Part shown: piece after piece, positions 44,578 to 58,200 of the stretch | Numbering within the stretch: the stretch's first letter is position 1 | Layout of the letters: each line of letters starts with the position of its first letter | Assembly (NCBI GenBank): GCA_964017125.1 | Contig: OZ024905.1 | Span: 36,818,363-36,882,362, forward strand | Reading direction: 5' to 3' | DNA: 64,000 bases | From: Flabesymbios commensalis | Taxonomy: Eukaryota > Annelida > Polychaeta > Terebellida > Flabelligeridae | Notes under the pieces: generated by a model | The model's database searches: none | What the model was told of the DNA's origin: nothing | Seen by the model: the letters and a program-made list of their open reading frames with translations, nothing else | Made by a program: the position numbers and the translations under genes

Positions 44578-45136
44578 TAAGCCTTATAATCATAAATTTG
44601 AAAGTATTTTTCAACAACTAGATATGGAGAGTTGATTGACATAGAACATTGACACAAAACACTTATTGCGGATCGTTTAATATACTACTTAGTAGATTTT
44701 CCAGACCTAGTCTGTAGTGACTCAAACTAGAACTTAGAGTAGCAGGCATTTGTGTTTCAAAATACATCTTACGGCGATTAAAACTCCACTTAGTGTTTCT
44801 AAACTTGATCATTAGTGGTTGGAAGCGGATATATAGATACCGAGTGACCGAATGGTGTTTCAGAACACACATTACAGTGATCCGAGTCTCCGTTTATACT
44901 GTTTTCCAAACCTGTTTGGCTCAGTGGTTTGTTTTCCAAATTGTCGAACCCTACCTTAAATGTCAAGCTCGCGTAACATTGCGATACTTATAAAGTTCTG
45001 TTTTTAAAAAGGTTTTTTTGTCATTTCTGGGGGATGTCCCCCTAACATGACCAGGCTGGACAGAATGGTGGTACTACTCTTATCGAATGATTTAACCAGG
45101 GTTGTTCATAGTTTAAATAGTTCACAGTACACTTAG

Positions 45137-47091
45137 CCGGGAGAACCTCCTGAGGATGGTGAGATGGGTTGCACTTAGCCGGGATAACCTCCTGAGGATG
45201 GTGAGATGGGTTACGCTGAGCCAGGAGAACCTCCTGAGGATGGTGAGATGGGTTACACTGAGCCGTGAGAACCTCCTGTGGATGGTGAGATGGGTTACAC
45301 TGAGCCGGGAGAACCTCCTGAGGATGGTGAGATGGGTTACACTGAGCCGGGAGAGCCTCCTGAGGATGGTGAGATGGGTTACAATGAGCCGTGAGAAACT
45401 CCTGTGGATGGTGAGATGGGTTACACTGAGCCGAGAGAACCTCTAGAGGATGGTGAGATGGGCTACAAGGAGCCGTGAAAACCTCCCGAGGATGGTGAGA
45501 TGGGTTACACTGAGCCGAGAGAACCTCTAGAGGATGGTGAGATGGGTTACAAGGAGCCGTAAAAACCTCCTGAAGATGGTGAGATGGGTTACACTTAGCC
45601 GAAAAAACCTCCAGTGGATGGTGAGATCGGTTACACTGAGCCGGGAGAACCTCCTGAGGATGGTGAGGTGGGTTACACTGAGCCGGGAAAACCTCCTGAG
45701 GATGGTGATATGGGTTACACTGAGCCGGGAGAACCTCCTGAGGATGATGAGATGGGTCACACTGTGCCAGGAGAACCTCCTGTGGATGGTGAGATGAGTA
45801 ACACTGAGCCGGGAGAACCCCCTGAGGATAGTGAGATGGGTTACACTGAGCCGGGAGGACCTCCTGAAGATGGTGAGATGGGTTACACTTAGCCGAAAAA
45901 ACCTCCAGTGGATGGTGAGATCGGTTACACTGAGCCGGGAGAACCTCCTGAGGATGGTGAGGTGGGTTACACTGAGCCGGGAAAACCTCCTGAGGATGGT
46001 GATATGAGTTACACTGAGCCGGGAGAACCTCCTGTGGATGGTGAGATGGGTTACACTGAGCCGGGAGAACCTACTGAGGATGGTGAGATGGGTTACACTG
46101 AGCCGGGAGAACCTCCTGAGGATGGTGAGATTGGTTACACTCAGTCGGGAGAACCTCCCGAGGTTGGTGAGATGGGTTACACTGAGCCGAGAGAACCTCC
46201 TGAGGATAGTAAGATGGGTTACACTCAGTCGGGAGAACCTCCTGAGGACGGTGAGATGGGTTACACTTAGCCGAGAGAACCTCTAGAGGATGGAGAGATG
46301 GGTTGCACTGAGCCAGGAGAACGTCCTGTGGATGGTGAGATGGGTTACACTGAGCCGGGAGAACCTCCTGAGGATGGTGAGATGGGTTACACTGAGCCGG
46401 AAGAACCTCCTGAAGATGGTGAGAAGGGCTACACTGAGCCGGGAGAGCCTCCTGAGGATGGTGAGATGGGTTACACTGAGCCGGGAGAACCTCCTGAGGA
46501 TGGTGAGGTGGGTTACACTGAACCGAGAGAACCTCCTGTGGATGGTGAGATGGGTTACACTGAGCCGAGAGAACCTGCTGAGGATGGTGAGATGGGTTAC
46601 ACTGAACCGAGAGAACCTCCTGTGGATGGTGAGATGGGTTACACTGAGCCGGGAGAACCTCCTGAGGATGGTGAGATGGGTTACACTCAGTCGGGAGAAC
46701 TTTCTGAGGATGGTGAGATGGGTTACACTCAGTCGGGAGAACTTTCTGAGGATGGTGAGATGGGTTACACTTGGCCGAAAGAACCTCTATAGGATGGTGA
46801 GATGGGTTACACTGAGCCGAGAGAACCTCTAGAGTAAGGTGAGATGGGTTACACTGAGCCGGGAGAACCTCCTGAGGATGGTGAGATGGGTTACACTGAG
46901 TCGGGAGAACCTCCTGAGGATGGTGAGATGGGTTACACTGAGCCGGGAGAACCTCCTGAGGATGATGAGATGGGTTACACTGAGCCGAGAGAACCTCTAG
47001 AGTGAGGTGAGATGGGTTACACTGAGCCGGGAGAACCTCCTGAGGATGATGAGATGTGTTACACTGAGTCGGGAGAACCTCCTGAGGATGG
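45137..47091. repeat. 42-bp satellite, array 1
   Basis: About 46 units of GAGAACCTCCTGAGGATGGT followed by GAGATGGGTTACACTGAGCCGG. Because 42 is 3x14, several frames stay open and give peptides such as DGEMGYTEPGEPPE, interrupted by stops and unit variants. I do not read it as a gene. Confidence 0.95.
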
Positions 47092-47770
47092 TAGTAGTAG
47101 TAAATCATTGCTTTACGTCACTTTTCGGCACAAAAGGTCTTTTAAGTGACATTATAATACGATAAAAACGTTGTAGTCAATTGATGAGATGAATGATGTA
47201 CAGATAATGATGTGAGGGTGGGGGTGATAGGGCATGGTGGGTTATTGAGAGCGTTTTCCTTCGCTCGCCCGATAAGGGGTTCTGGGCATGTCTAGGGGAT
47301 ATACCTCCAGACATGCCCAGACGGCCGGAGACTTGAGTTTCGCTGTACAATTTAATGATGAAACTCGTGGCATTTCGCGCAGCTCCGCTATCCTCGGGTC
47401 GGATAGTCCCCAGAGTAACAATAGGAAGGATCACTCCCTCTGGGTAACTCCATTCATCCCACGTGAGAGACCTAATGTCAAACACGCTATTGCCGGTTAT
47501 TTAAGGCTACCACGGCCTACATCAGCGCCAGCACTAATGCGGGTGCTGCATTGGCTCCGCTGTTGAGCGGAGGAACCAGGGTACGCCACTGGCAATCCGC
47601 CCGAAGATTATAGCCAGATACGAGGAGGCTGCAGCTGCCCTTGGATGATTGCTGTAGACTAGTGCTTCCGTACAATGCCGTAACAGCATCCAACAGACGA
47701 AACAGATCCCTAATGACCCTCCCCGGATGGGGGCGAAAAGTACTACTACTAGCAATCATCCCAGTACCCC
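47092..47770. mobile_element. GC-rich insert within the 42-bp satellite
   Basis: A non-repetitive segment of about 670 bp, clearly more GC-rich than its surroundings, beginning TAGTAGTAGTAAATC and ending ...GTACTACTACTAGCAATC (short inverted ends TAGTAGTAGTA). It carries a hairpin GGGCATGTCT...AGACATGCCC at 47283-47317. The satellite continues in register on both sides with CCTGAGGATGG. It is likely an inserted element of unknown family. Confidence 0.6.
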
Positions 47771-48335
47771 TGAGGATGGTAAGATTGGTTACACTGAGTC
47801 GGGAGAACCTCCTGAGGATGGTGAGATGGGTTACACTGAGCCGGGAGAACCTCCTGAGGATGATGAGATGGGTTACACTGAGCCGGGATAAACTCCTGAG
47901 GATGGTGAGATGGGTTACACTGAGTCAGGAGAACCTCCTGAGGATGGTGAGATGGGTTACACTGAGCCGGGAGAACCTCCTGAGGATGATGAGATGGGTT
48001 ACACTGAGCCGAGAGAACCTCTAGAGTAAGGTGAGATGGGTTACACTGAGCCGGGAGAACCTCCTGTGGATGGTGAGATGGGTTACACTGAGCCGGGAGA
48101 ACCTCCTGAAGATGGTGAGATGGGTTACACTCAGTCGGGAGAACCTCCTGAGGATGGTGAGATGGGTTACACTGAGCCGGGAGAACCTCCTGAGGATGGT
48201 GAGATGGGTTACACTCAGTCGGGAGAACCTCCTGAGGATGGTGAGATGGGTTACACTTGGCCGAAAGAACCTCTATAGGATGGTGAGATGGGTTACACTG
48301 AGCCGGGAGAACCTCCTGAGGATGGTGAAATGGGT
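47771..48335. repeat. 42-bp satellite, array 2
   Basis: About 13 units in the same orientation as array 1. The array ends abruptly in the LINE at GAAATGGGTGAAACCAATTC. Confidence 0.95.
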
Positions 48336-50176
48336 GAAACCAATTCTATTCTCAAACTTAGCAGTGAGATTATCTGTAGCAGTCTAACCATCTTATTTAA
48401 TATGTCACTTTATAAAGGAGAAATTCCAAATGAATGGAAGAAAGCTCGGGCTACTCCAGTTTACAAAATCAAAGGCTCTAAACAAGACCCTAACAACTTT
48501 CGACCAATTTCTGTAATTGGGCATATTTCAAAATTATTTGAAAAATTAGTTGACTCTCAATTGAGGGAATATTTACAATCTCACTCTTTCATTACACATT
48601 CCCAGTCAGCTTTCATGAAACTCCATTCAACACAGACGTCTTTGCATAATGTGATTGAATATGTGCTTGATAATATTAACGAAAATGAAATCAATGGTAT
48701 TTGTATGTTTGATCTTGCTAAATGTTTTGACACAATTGATCACAAATTACTTTTAAATTTTTTTAGCAAATATGGTCTTAATGGCACTGAATTATAATGG
48801 TTTACAAATTATCTCAATGAACGAGCTCAAGTTGTTACCATAAATGGTACAATGTCTAATACAAAACTCATTGACAAAGGTGTTCCACAGGGATCTATAC
48901 TTGGTCCTCTGCTTTTTACTATTTTTATTAATGATTTTCCCTCATGTCTATCTAATGCCTTCTGTAATATTTTTGCTGATGATACTATGATAGGTGTTAG
49001 TGATAAATCTATAACAAAAATACAGCAACTACTTGAGAATGCTGTAAATGAAGCTATTAAATGGTTTGGACAAAATAAGTTAACTTTAAACATAAACAAG
49101 TGTAATGTACTAATTATATCTAACAAAAATATAGTAGACAGCGTAGATATTTTTATAAATGGTGTTAAGTTACCCTTTGTTGAGTTCGCTAAATATCTTG
49201 GTGTAGAAATAGATAGTAAATTATCCTGGTCTAACCATATAGATGGATTGTGTAAGAAATTGTCTTCGCAACTTTATATCTTAAGAAGGTTGAAACAAAT
49301 TCTCCCAACGGATGATATTAATTGTGTTTACTACGGTATATTTCAGAGTATTACTGATTATTGTATCTCTGTCTGGGGCTCTGCTGCACAAAAATATTTA
49401 TGTAAAATACAAAAATTACAAAATAGAGCAGCACGACTTCTTGCACAAAACTTTGACTGGAACATTCGTGGTATAGATATTGTGAGAGGTCTAGAGTGGC
49501 AGAATGTTGAAGAAAGATTTTTTTTTATCATGTTGTCTCACTTATAAATCTCTAAATAATCTAGCTCCTTATTACTTATCTGATCTTTTTTCCTCCGTTT
49601 CTGAATAGCATACTGTTTCACCACGTAATGCAACAAGTAATACTCTACAGCAGCCCAGGTGTAATAATTCTTTATATAAATCATCTTTAAGTGTGAATGG
49701 GTCTAGACTTTGGAATAAGCCACCTTCAGAAATAAGAAATAAGAAGACATTTTCTGCTTTCAAATATAACCTTCAACTATATATGGCTAATAATCAAACC
49801 ATTACTCAATCATAGTTAGGGCTGCAATAACTGTACATGTCTTATCGCTTTCTCCAATTTTTGTAGGTTTTTGTTGGAGTTTTAGTGTGGAGACATTTGT
49901 GTTTTCTTTTCTTTTCACTTGTATATACATTTGTAAACCTATTCAATTAACGCAAAGGCATATATCATCGGATTATGATCTAAAATGTCTAATGTACCTT
50001 CTATTTTCGTTATTGTGACTATTGTACATAATATGATAATTATTGTTTAAATATGTGTTTTCACTTTTTATGCAAATACTTGTCATAAAACAGGGCACAT
50101 ATGCAAAATAGCCAAAGGCTAATAATGTTTTTACCCTGTATAAATATGTTTGAATAAATAAATAAATAAATGGAAA
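48336..50176 (+). mobile_element. LINE, copy 2 of the same insertion
   Basis: About 2% diverged from copy 1, with the same internal TAA, the same T-run and the same tail and 3' flank. It is a segmental duplicate and not a second insertion. Its 5' end is cut directly by the 42-bp satellite array, with about 25 bp lost near 48345. Confidence 0.9.
48345..49815 (+). pseudogene. LINE reverse transcriptase, copy 2
   Basis: It starts at NSILKLSSEIICSS and contains all RT motifs including FADDT. The TAA after GTEL is at 48795-48797. The frame then runs to 49547, and the C-terminal domain lies in another frame ending at 49813-49815. By chance it is in frame with the preceding satellite units (MGYTEPGEPPEDGE). 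Confidence 0.88.
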
Positions 50177-52119
50177 AGGCATGTGAAACTGACGTATTTT
50201 TTATTTGGGCCATAATAACCTCTTGCCCACTCTCCCCTGAGCGACCTGGCAAAAAAATGAGTGCGGTTTTGAGAAGAGCCTAGTTACTGGTAGCGCAAGG
50301 ACTTCCTGCTACCATATCTTTGCTTATTTCGCTGCTTTTGCTACAGCAAATCATCACAGAATCGATTCTAATTGGTAGCAAAATGATATATCTGTAATAT
50401 GTACCACCGAGGCTGCTGCAAAGAGCCACAAATTTAAAAAAAGGAACTATGCGCGAATGAATTTGTGTGGTGAAACCTTAACGTTCGATAATTTCACATT
50501 GAAATACATTTGCGATGCTGCCCCAACATTAATCCACTGCGACTTATCGCAAACTGTATAAATGGGCTAAATATGTAACGTGTAACGTGTAACGTTCTGG
50601 TCTTTAACAGCTACCTGCACATTTACTTAATGTCAGTTGACGTGTTATGGAAAACATTTCAACTTCGCCTACCTATGTTATGGGTCTACAGTCATTATAA
50701 ATATTTTACTCTTTCAGTGCGGGGATCGACTTTAAACAATGAGCTCTGTATGAGCTCAACAAATATGACAAATAGATGACTATTAAATTTAAATATTTAA
50801 TTTATTTGCAACGGAATGAAACATTTTCAAAATTCCATAAAAATGAAGAAAAATATAAAATCTGTCTGTATATTTTATCACATAAAAAGTATTTCTGAAC
50901 CAGGTGTTACGGCAGTTCAGTTGAATACTGCCAAACACGAATTCCAACCTCTCAAGCATGACGCCTGGTCATCTAGTTTTGCGTCATCTTCAGGTATAAT
51001 GACATAATTATTAGTTTTAACTGTAGAGGTAGCCAAAAATATCTGCAGGGCTTCCAACCTCTAGAAAAATAAACCCATTATTTTTTCTTCTTATTACTAT
51101 TATTATTTTTTCTTTCAGCAAACATAACTATACTGGTTTAATGTTGGTTTAATGTTGGTTTAATTTTGGACCAGATATCCGTAAATGGTCCAACCAGGAT
51201 GTGAACATAGACCTATAAAATTATACCTACGTACAAATTCTGACATAAAGAATGATAAAATAAAGTCAATTATCATCGTGCAGCGAGTGCTAGGAAAATC
51301 TTACTCAATTTTATTATTTTTAATGATATGATAAAATAAAATTTTCGTATGAGCTGAATAACAGATGAATATTTAATATCATTACTAAATGCATTTTTCA
51401 CAGAGGAGAAACACGCCTGTTATTATTTCTTGCAGATTCAAATACATGAACTATTTCTAATGTGATTTACTTTTACTAATAAATATTACCGCCGCCTTCA
51501 AATTGTATAGATGACATTCCACACAGGTGAAATCTCGTGCCCGCGACCATAATATAGTAACTTTAACTGGCAAAACAACCTGATCAAGTTGTTCATGGGG
51601 GCATGACGTCAACCGTACCCCTTAGAAATTTTGGATGCCATACTAAAATAGAACCCACTTCTGTTTACACCACTGCTATTTAGATCATTACATATGAATT
51701 TACGACATAATGAATATATACAATTATTACCAGGTGTGCGTAGTATGTGCTGACACATTAAGAATCGACACCGCATCATACTAATACTGAGCAGTGACTT
51801 AAAAATGACCCCTATTTTGTAGTTTGTCTGGCCAATTTGGTTCATAAAATGACGTCATTGCCATAGCGACATGACGTCACAAACGTACGTTTGAAAAAAA
51901 TATCGACCACGTACGGCAAAAACGATATACGCCACCATAAACTAGCGACTTAAACCTTTCCCGTGATATATTTTTTATCTCTAGGAATTTAAGTGTCAGC
52001 TCAACTCCAAAAATGGGTTCATTCCTCTTGTACTAGATGTATGGCCAAAATGTGGACCTTCAGCCGTCAGGGGGGGGGGGGTCGTACGACTCCTCCAACC
52101 CCCCCCCCCCCCCGGCTAC

Positions 52120-52382
52120 GGGCCTGGACACCATATATGATAATTTTCGGTAATGACATGCATGATAATGACATGCACAAAGCGAGGTATGTGATGTATA
52201 TTGAGGGTGTCAAGTGCGTGGAGGTGAAAAACATACTAGCTGGATTCATCATCGTATTCATGAGCTACTACGTATTCTGGCTTGAATATCCCGAGGACTT
52301 AAGGTGTACCTTGATGCATATCCAAACCATCATATATGGAAGAAATAATGATACAGTGATCCAATACCATCTAGACTCTTGA
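52120..52382 (+). pseudogene. Second copy of the FWLEYPEDLRC segment
   Basis: Same frame as 42918-43164 from HKARYVMYIEG to HLDS and stop, with one substitution (YER to YGR). The 5' part differs by small indels around NDMHDNDMHK. Confidence 0.35.
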
Positions 52383-54035
52383 GATTGATTGCTTCTAAAT
52401 AAGAAAAGTAAAGTTAATATTAGGGTTCTTTCGTAAATGGTTGCCTGCAACAAGGTGACATGGGCGCTCTCTTTTCACATGTTACATTTGTTGCTAACAA
52501 CAAGGTGACACCCGTACCTTACACGTCGTTTGCGACAGTTCGTTTATATTACGGATTAAGTTATGATCATGTTGTTGTTTGTGTACTTTGTACATATGAC
52601 AACTCAATTTGTTATGCTGTTGTTTGCAATGGTATTGCAATTACCACTGCTTTTTTTATAACAGTGCGACAAGTACAGCTGTCACATTGTTTCAAGTATA
52701 CGCATCAAAATGAAATTTAATGTGAGCATGTGTTCATCATTAATAACCTAACTTTACAGCTAAATTTGGGAATTAGTTTTCTCAATAAATAAGCCACAAT
52801 TTATAATTTATTATAATGTGTACCTATTGTGAAATCTTAGTAACTTAACCATGTTAACGAGCATGTGTATATATTTTCAACAATGCGATAGATCAAAGTG
52901 AACATTGTGTGGGTGAATATATGCTTCAAATGGTTTTGCACATTCCCACCAAAAAATCTTCAAGTGTATTTTAGTGATGTGTACGTGGTGAAAAATTCAG
53001 TAAGTTTGTGAGAAGAAACGTTACATGTATACTTAACCTAATGAAGTTGAACATTATGTTGTAAATATTTCAATGAACAATATTTAGACTTACAAAATAT
53101 TTTTGCATAGCTGAATTATATTCTTGTTGTTGGACTGCACTGCGCAACGGGTGTTTCCATTGCCCACAGAAAAAAAGTCGGATAGCACTTTTTCAAAGCC
53201 ATATACACTCTGAAAACTTTGCTCAGGCAGGACTATATGTGTGTTGATGAATGTAAACTTATTTTGCTCTGATAGTCAGCTATCTAGTTGTAAACTCAAT
53301 ATATCGAGTTGATCACTTGTTAATGTGTTAATAGTTTGAATATGTTAGTTTTAATAAATATATGGTATTTCGATTTATTTGGCTATTTTTGATTATAATG
53401 TTATTGCATGCAGGATTTAAGAGAGCCAATCAATTACCGATGAATCTTTTTGTTTAACTGTTTAATATAGAAAAAAAGTGAATTATAAAAATTCACGTTA
53501 GTTTGTATATTTGATCATGTACGTCGATTAGCCAAGTACGACTTGGACTTAATTGCGAGAGGAGGACACACGTATGCCGTAAATCCTGATATCAGCGTAC
53601 GTAGGCCCTACACGAACCTGGACCGATTCTTTAGACGACGTCCAGATTCGGTGACACGTGCTGATATCACGTTGTATGACATTCCGAATGCGAAAAATCG
53701 CCATTAGCCCTAAGCCTTATAATCATAAATTTGAAAGTATTTTTCAACAACTAGATATGGAGAGTTGATTGACTTAGAACATTGACACAAAACACTTATT
53801 GCGGTGGTTTAATATACTACTTAGTAGATTTTCCAGACCTAGTTTGTAGTGACTCAAACTAGATAGAATTTAGAGTAGCAGGCATTTGTGTTTCAAAACA
53901 CATTTTACGGCGATTAAAACTCCACTTAGTGTTTCTATACTTGATCATTAGTGGTTGGAAGCGGATATATAGGTACCGAGTGACCGAATGGTGTTTCAGA
54001 ACACACATTACAGTGATCCGAGTCTCCGTTCATAC

Positions 54036-54660
54036 TGTTTTCCAAACCTGTTTAACCGTGGATTAATGATCAAGATAAAGATTGGATTATCCGAATATGG
54101 TGTTTCAGAACACCCATTGCAGTTAATCAAAACTATACTTATAGTGTTTTTCAAATTTGATCAGCCGTGGCTTAGACAACCACCCTGAGGTTTCCAAACC
54201 TGGTCAAACGTGGATTGAAAGACCCAGATAGGGATTCGATTATTCGAATACGGTGTTTCAAAACACCAATTGCAGTTAATCAAAACTCTACTTATATTTT
54301 TTTCAAACTTGATCAGCCGTGGCTCAAGCAACCACACTGAGGATTCAAAACCTGGTCAACCATGGATTGAAAGATCAAGATAAGGATTGGATTATCCGAA
54401 TACGGTGTTTCAAAACACCAATTGCAGTTAATCAAAACTCTACTTATAGTTTTTTCAAACTTGATCAGCCGTGGCTCAAACAACCACACTGAGGATTCAA
54501 AACCTGGTCAACCGTGGATTGAAAGATCAAGATAGGGATTTGATTATCCGAATACGGTGTTTCAAAACACCAATTGCAGTTAATCAAAACTCTACTTATA
54601 GTTTTTTCAAACTTGATCAGCCGTGGCTCAAACAACCACACTGAAGATTTCAAAACACTC
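54036..54660. repeat. 152-bp tandem repeat, about four units
   Basis: Units contain CTTGATCAGCCGTGGCTCAA, CCTGGTCAACCGTGGATTGA and GGTGTTTCAAAACACCAATT. The spacing of GATCAGCCGTGG (54160, 54312, 54464, 54616) gives the period. Only a partial, diverged unit is present at the matching place in copy 1 (about 44860-44940). Confidence 0.88.
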
Positions 54661-55236
54661 GTTATGTTTCAAAACGCGACAAAATTGTGTTTCCAAACAC
54701 CAAAATCGGTTGCAGCTGTGTTGCAACAAAAAGTGGTGTTTCGAAACACTCTTTTTTTACAGTGTAAGTGCACCCTACAAGGCAGCGGTATGGGGTTGGC
54801 TAACAAAAGGGTATACCGTAGTGATAGGCTACTAATGCAGCTTTCCCCGTCTCATCTCGGTTTTTCGAGATCATTATATTGTCACTAATGGCTACAGTAC
54901 TTCCTCATAGGGCAATATTACTAGACCGTATCTTTGTCAAAGTAGTACTGGCTCATCCTGACAGTAGCAGAAGTGGGTTCCACACTGACCCTGCCCGCAA
55001 TCAGGCCTTTTGACCTATTTGGGTCCCTCCTCCTAGAGGTTTCAAATTGTCGAGCCCTACCCTAAATGTCAAACTCGCGTAACATTGCGATACTTATAAA
55101 GTTCTGTTTTTAAAAAGGTTTTTTTGTCATTTCTGGGGGATGTCCCCCTAACATGACCAGGCTGGACAGAATAGTGGTACTACTCTTATCGAATGATTTA
55201 ACCAGGGTTGTTCATAGTTTAAATAGTTCACAGTAC

Positions 55237-58200
55237 ACTTAGCCGGGAGAGCCTCCTGAGGATGGTGAGATGGGTTACACTTAGCCGGAATAACTTCCTG
55301 AGGATGGTGAGATGGGTTACGCTGAGCCAGGAGAACCTCCTGAGGATGGTGAGATGGGTTACACTGAGCCGTGAGAACCTCCTGCGGATGGTGAGATGGG
55401 TTACACTCAGTCGGGAGAACCTCCTGAGGATGGTGAGATGAGTTACACTGAGCCAGGAGAACCTCCTGAGGACGGTGAGATGGGTTACGCTGAGCCGGGA
55501 GAACCTCCTGAGGATGGTGAGATGAGTTACACTGAGCCAGGGGAACCTCCTGAGGATGGTGAGATGGGTTACGCTGAGCCGGGAGAACCTCCTGAGGATG
55601 GTGAGATGGGTTACACTGAGCCGGGAGAACCTCCTGAGGATGGTGAGATGGGTTACACTGAGCCAGAAAAAAACCTCCAGTGGATGGTGAGATGGGTTAC
55701 ACTGAGCCGGGAGAACCTCCCGAGGATGGTGAGATGGGTTACACTGAGCCAGGAGAACCTCCTGAGGATGGTGAGATGGGTTACACTGAGCCAGGAAAAC
55801 CTCCTGTGGATGATGAGATGGGTTACACTAAGTCGGGAGAACCTCCTGAGGAAGGTGAGATGGGTTACGCTGAACCAGGAAAACCTCCTGTGGATGGTGA
55901 GATGGGTTACACTGAGCCGGGAGAACCTCCTGAGGATGGTGAGATGGGTTACGCTGAGCCAGGAGAACCTTCTGTGGATGGTGAGATGGGTTACACTGAG
56001 CCGGGAGAGCCTCCTGAGGATGGTGAGATGGGTTACAATGAGCCGTGAGAACCTCCTGTGGATGGTGAGATGGGTTACGCTGAGCCGGGAGAACCTCTTA
56101 AGGATGGTGAGATGGGTTACAATGAGCCAAGATAACCTCCTGAGGATGCTGAGATGGCTTACACTGAGCCAGGAGAACCTCCTGAGGATGGTGAGATGGG
56201 TTACAATGAGCCAAGATAACCTCTTGAGGATGCTGAGATGGGTTACACTGAACCAAGATAACCTCCTGAAGATGCTGAGATGGGTTACACTGAGCCAGGA
56301 GAACCTCCTGAGGATGGTGAGATGGGTTACAATGAGCCAAGAGAACCTCCTGAGGATGGTGAGATGGGTTACACTCAGTCGGGAGAGCCTCCTGAGTATG
56401 GTGAGATGGGTTACACTGAGCCAAGAGAACCTCCTGAAGATGGTGAGATGGATTACACTCAGTCGGGAGAACCTCCTGAGGATGGTGAGATTGGTTACAC
56501 TCAGTCGGGAAAACCTCCTGAGGATGGTGAGATGGGTTACACTGAGCCGGGAGAACCTCCTGAGGATAGTAAGATGGGTTACACTCAGTCGGGAGAACCT
56601 CCTGAGAATGGTGAGATGGGTTACACTGAGCCGAGAGAACCTCTAGAGGATGGTGAGATGGGTTACACTGAGCCAGGAGAACGTCCTGTGGATGGTGAGA
56701 TGGGTTACACTGAGCCAGGAGAACCTCCTGAGGATGGTGAGGTGGGTTACACTGAACCGGGAGAACCTCCTGTGGATGGTGAGGTGGGTTACACTGAACC
56801 GGGAGAACCTTCTGAGGATGGTGAGATGGGTTACACTGAGCCAGGACAACGTCCTGTGGATGATGAGATGGGTTACACTGAGCCGGATAACCTCCTGAGG
56901 ATGGTGAGGTAGGTTACACTGAACCGGGAGAACCTCCTGTGGATGGTGAGATGGGTTACACTGAGCCGAGAGAACCTCCTGAGCATGGTGAGATGGGCTA
57001 CACTGAGCCGGGAGGACCTCCTGAGGATGGTGAGATGGGTTATATTCAGTCGGGAGAACCTCCTGAGGATGGTGAGATGGGTTACACTGAGCCGGAGAAC
57101 CTCCTGAGGATGGTGAGGTGGGTTACACTGAGCCGGGAGAACCTCCTGTGGATGGTGAGATGGGTTACACTGAGCCGAGAGAACCTCCTGAGCATGGTGA
57201 GATGGGTTACACTAAGCCGGGAGAACCTCCTGAGGATGGTGAGATGGGTTACACTCAGTCGGGAGAACCTCCTGAGGATGGTGAGATGTGTTACACTGAA
57301 CCGAGAGAACCTCTAGAGGATGGTGAGATGGGTTACACTGAGCCGGGAGAACCTCTAGAGGATGGTGAGATGGGCTACATTGAACCGGGAGAACCTCCTG
57401 TGGATGGTGAGGTGGGTTACACTGAACCGGGAGAACCTTCTGAGGATGGTGAGATGGGTTACACTGAGCCAGGAGAACGTCCTGTGGATGGTGAGATGGG
57501 TTACACTGAGCCGGAGAACCTCCTGAGGATGGTGAGGTGGGCTACACTGAACCGGGAGAACCTCCTGTAGATGGTGAGATAGGTTACACTGAGCCGAGAG
57601 AACCTCCTGAGCATGGTGAGATGGGCTACACTGAGCCGGGAGGACCTCCTGAGGATGGTGAGATTGGTTATACTCAGTCGGGAGAACCTCCTGAGGATGG
57701 TGAGATGGGTTACACTGAGCCGGAAAACCTCCTGAGGATGGTGAGGTGGGTTACACTGAGCCGGGAGAACCTCCTGTGGATGGTGAGATGGGTTACACTG
57801 AGTCGAGAGAACCTCCTGAGCATGGTGCGATGGGCTACACTGAGCCGGGAGGACCTCCTGAGGATGGTGAGATGGGTTATACTCAGTCGGGAGAACCTCC
57901 TGAGGATGGTGAGATGGGTTACACTGAGCCGGAGAACCTCCTGAGGATGGTGAGGTGGGTTATATTGAGCCGGGAGAACCTCCTGTGGATGGTGAGATGG
58001 GTTACGCTGAGCCAGGAGAACCTCCTGAGGATGGTGAGACGTGTTACACTGAGTCGGAAGAACCTCCTGAGGATGGTGAGATGGGTTACACTGAGCCGGG
58101 AGAACCTCCTGAGGATGGTGAGATGGGTTACACTGAGCCGGGAGAACCTCCTGTGGATGGTGAGATGGGTTACACTGAGCCGGGAGAACCTCCTGTGGAT

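Larger units (their letters stand above)
41038..45136. other. Unique flank of the large duplication, copy 1
   Basis: AT-rich. It includes a MITE fragment (41535-41604, minus GCGGGG family), a half CCAGCAAACA element (about 41972-42036), a C-run, two unexplained open frames and a palindromic 26-bp tandem repeat. No complete gene recognised. Confidence 0.6.
50177..55236. other. Unique flank of the large duplication, copy 2
   Basis: Parallel to 41038-45136 but about 1 kb longer, because of a 152-bp tandem repeat and extra sequence at 54054-55043 that copy 1 lacks. Contains the same unexplained frames (52120-52382 and 53501-53707). Confidence 0.6.
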
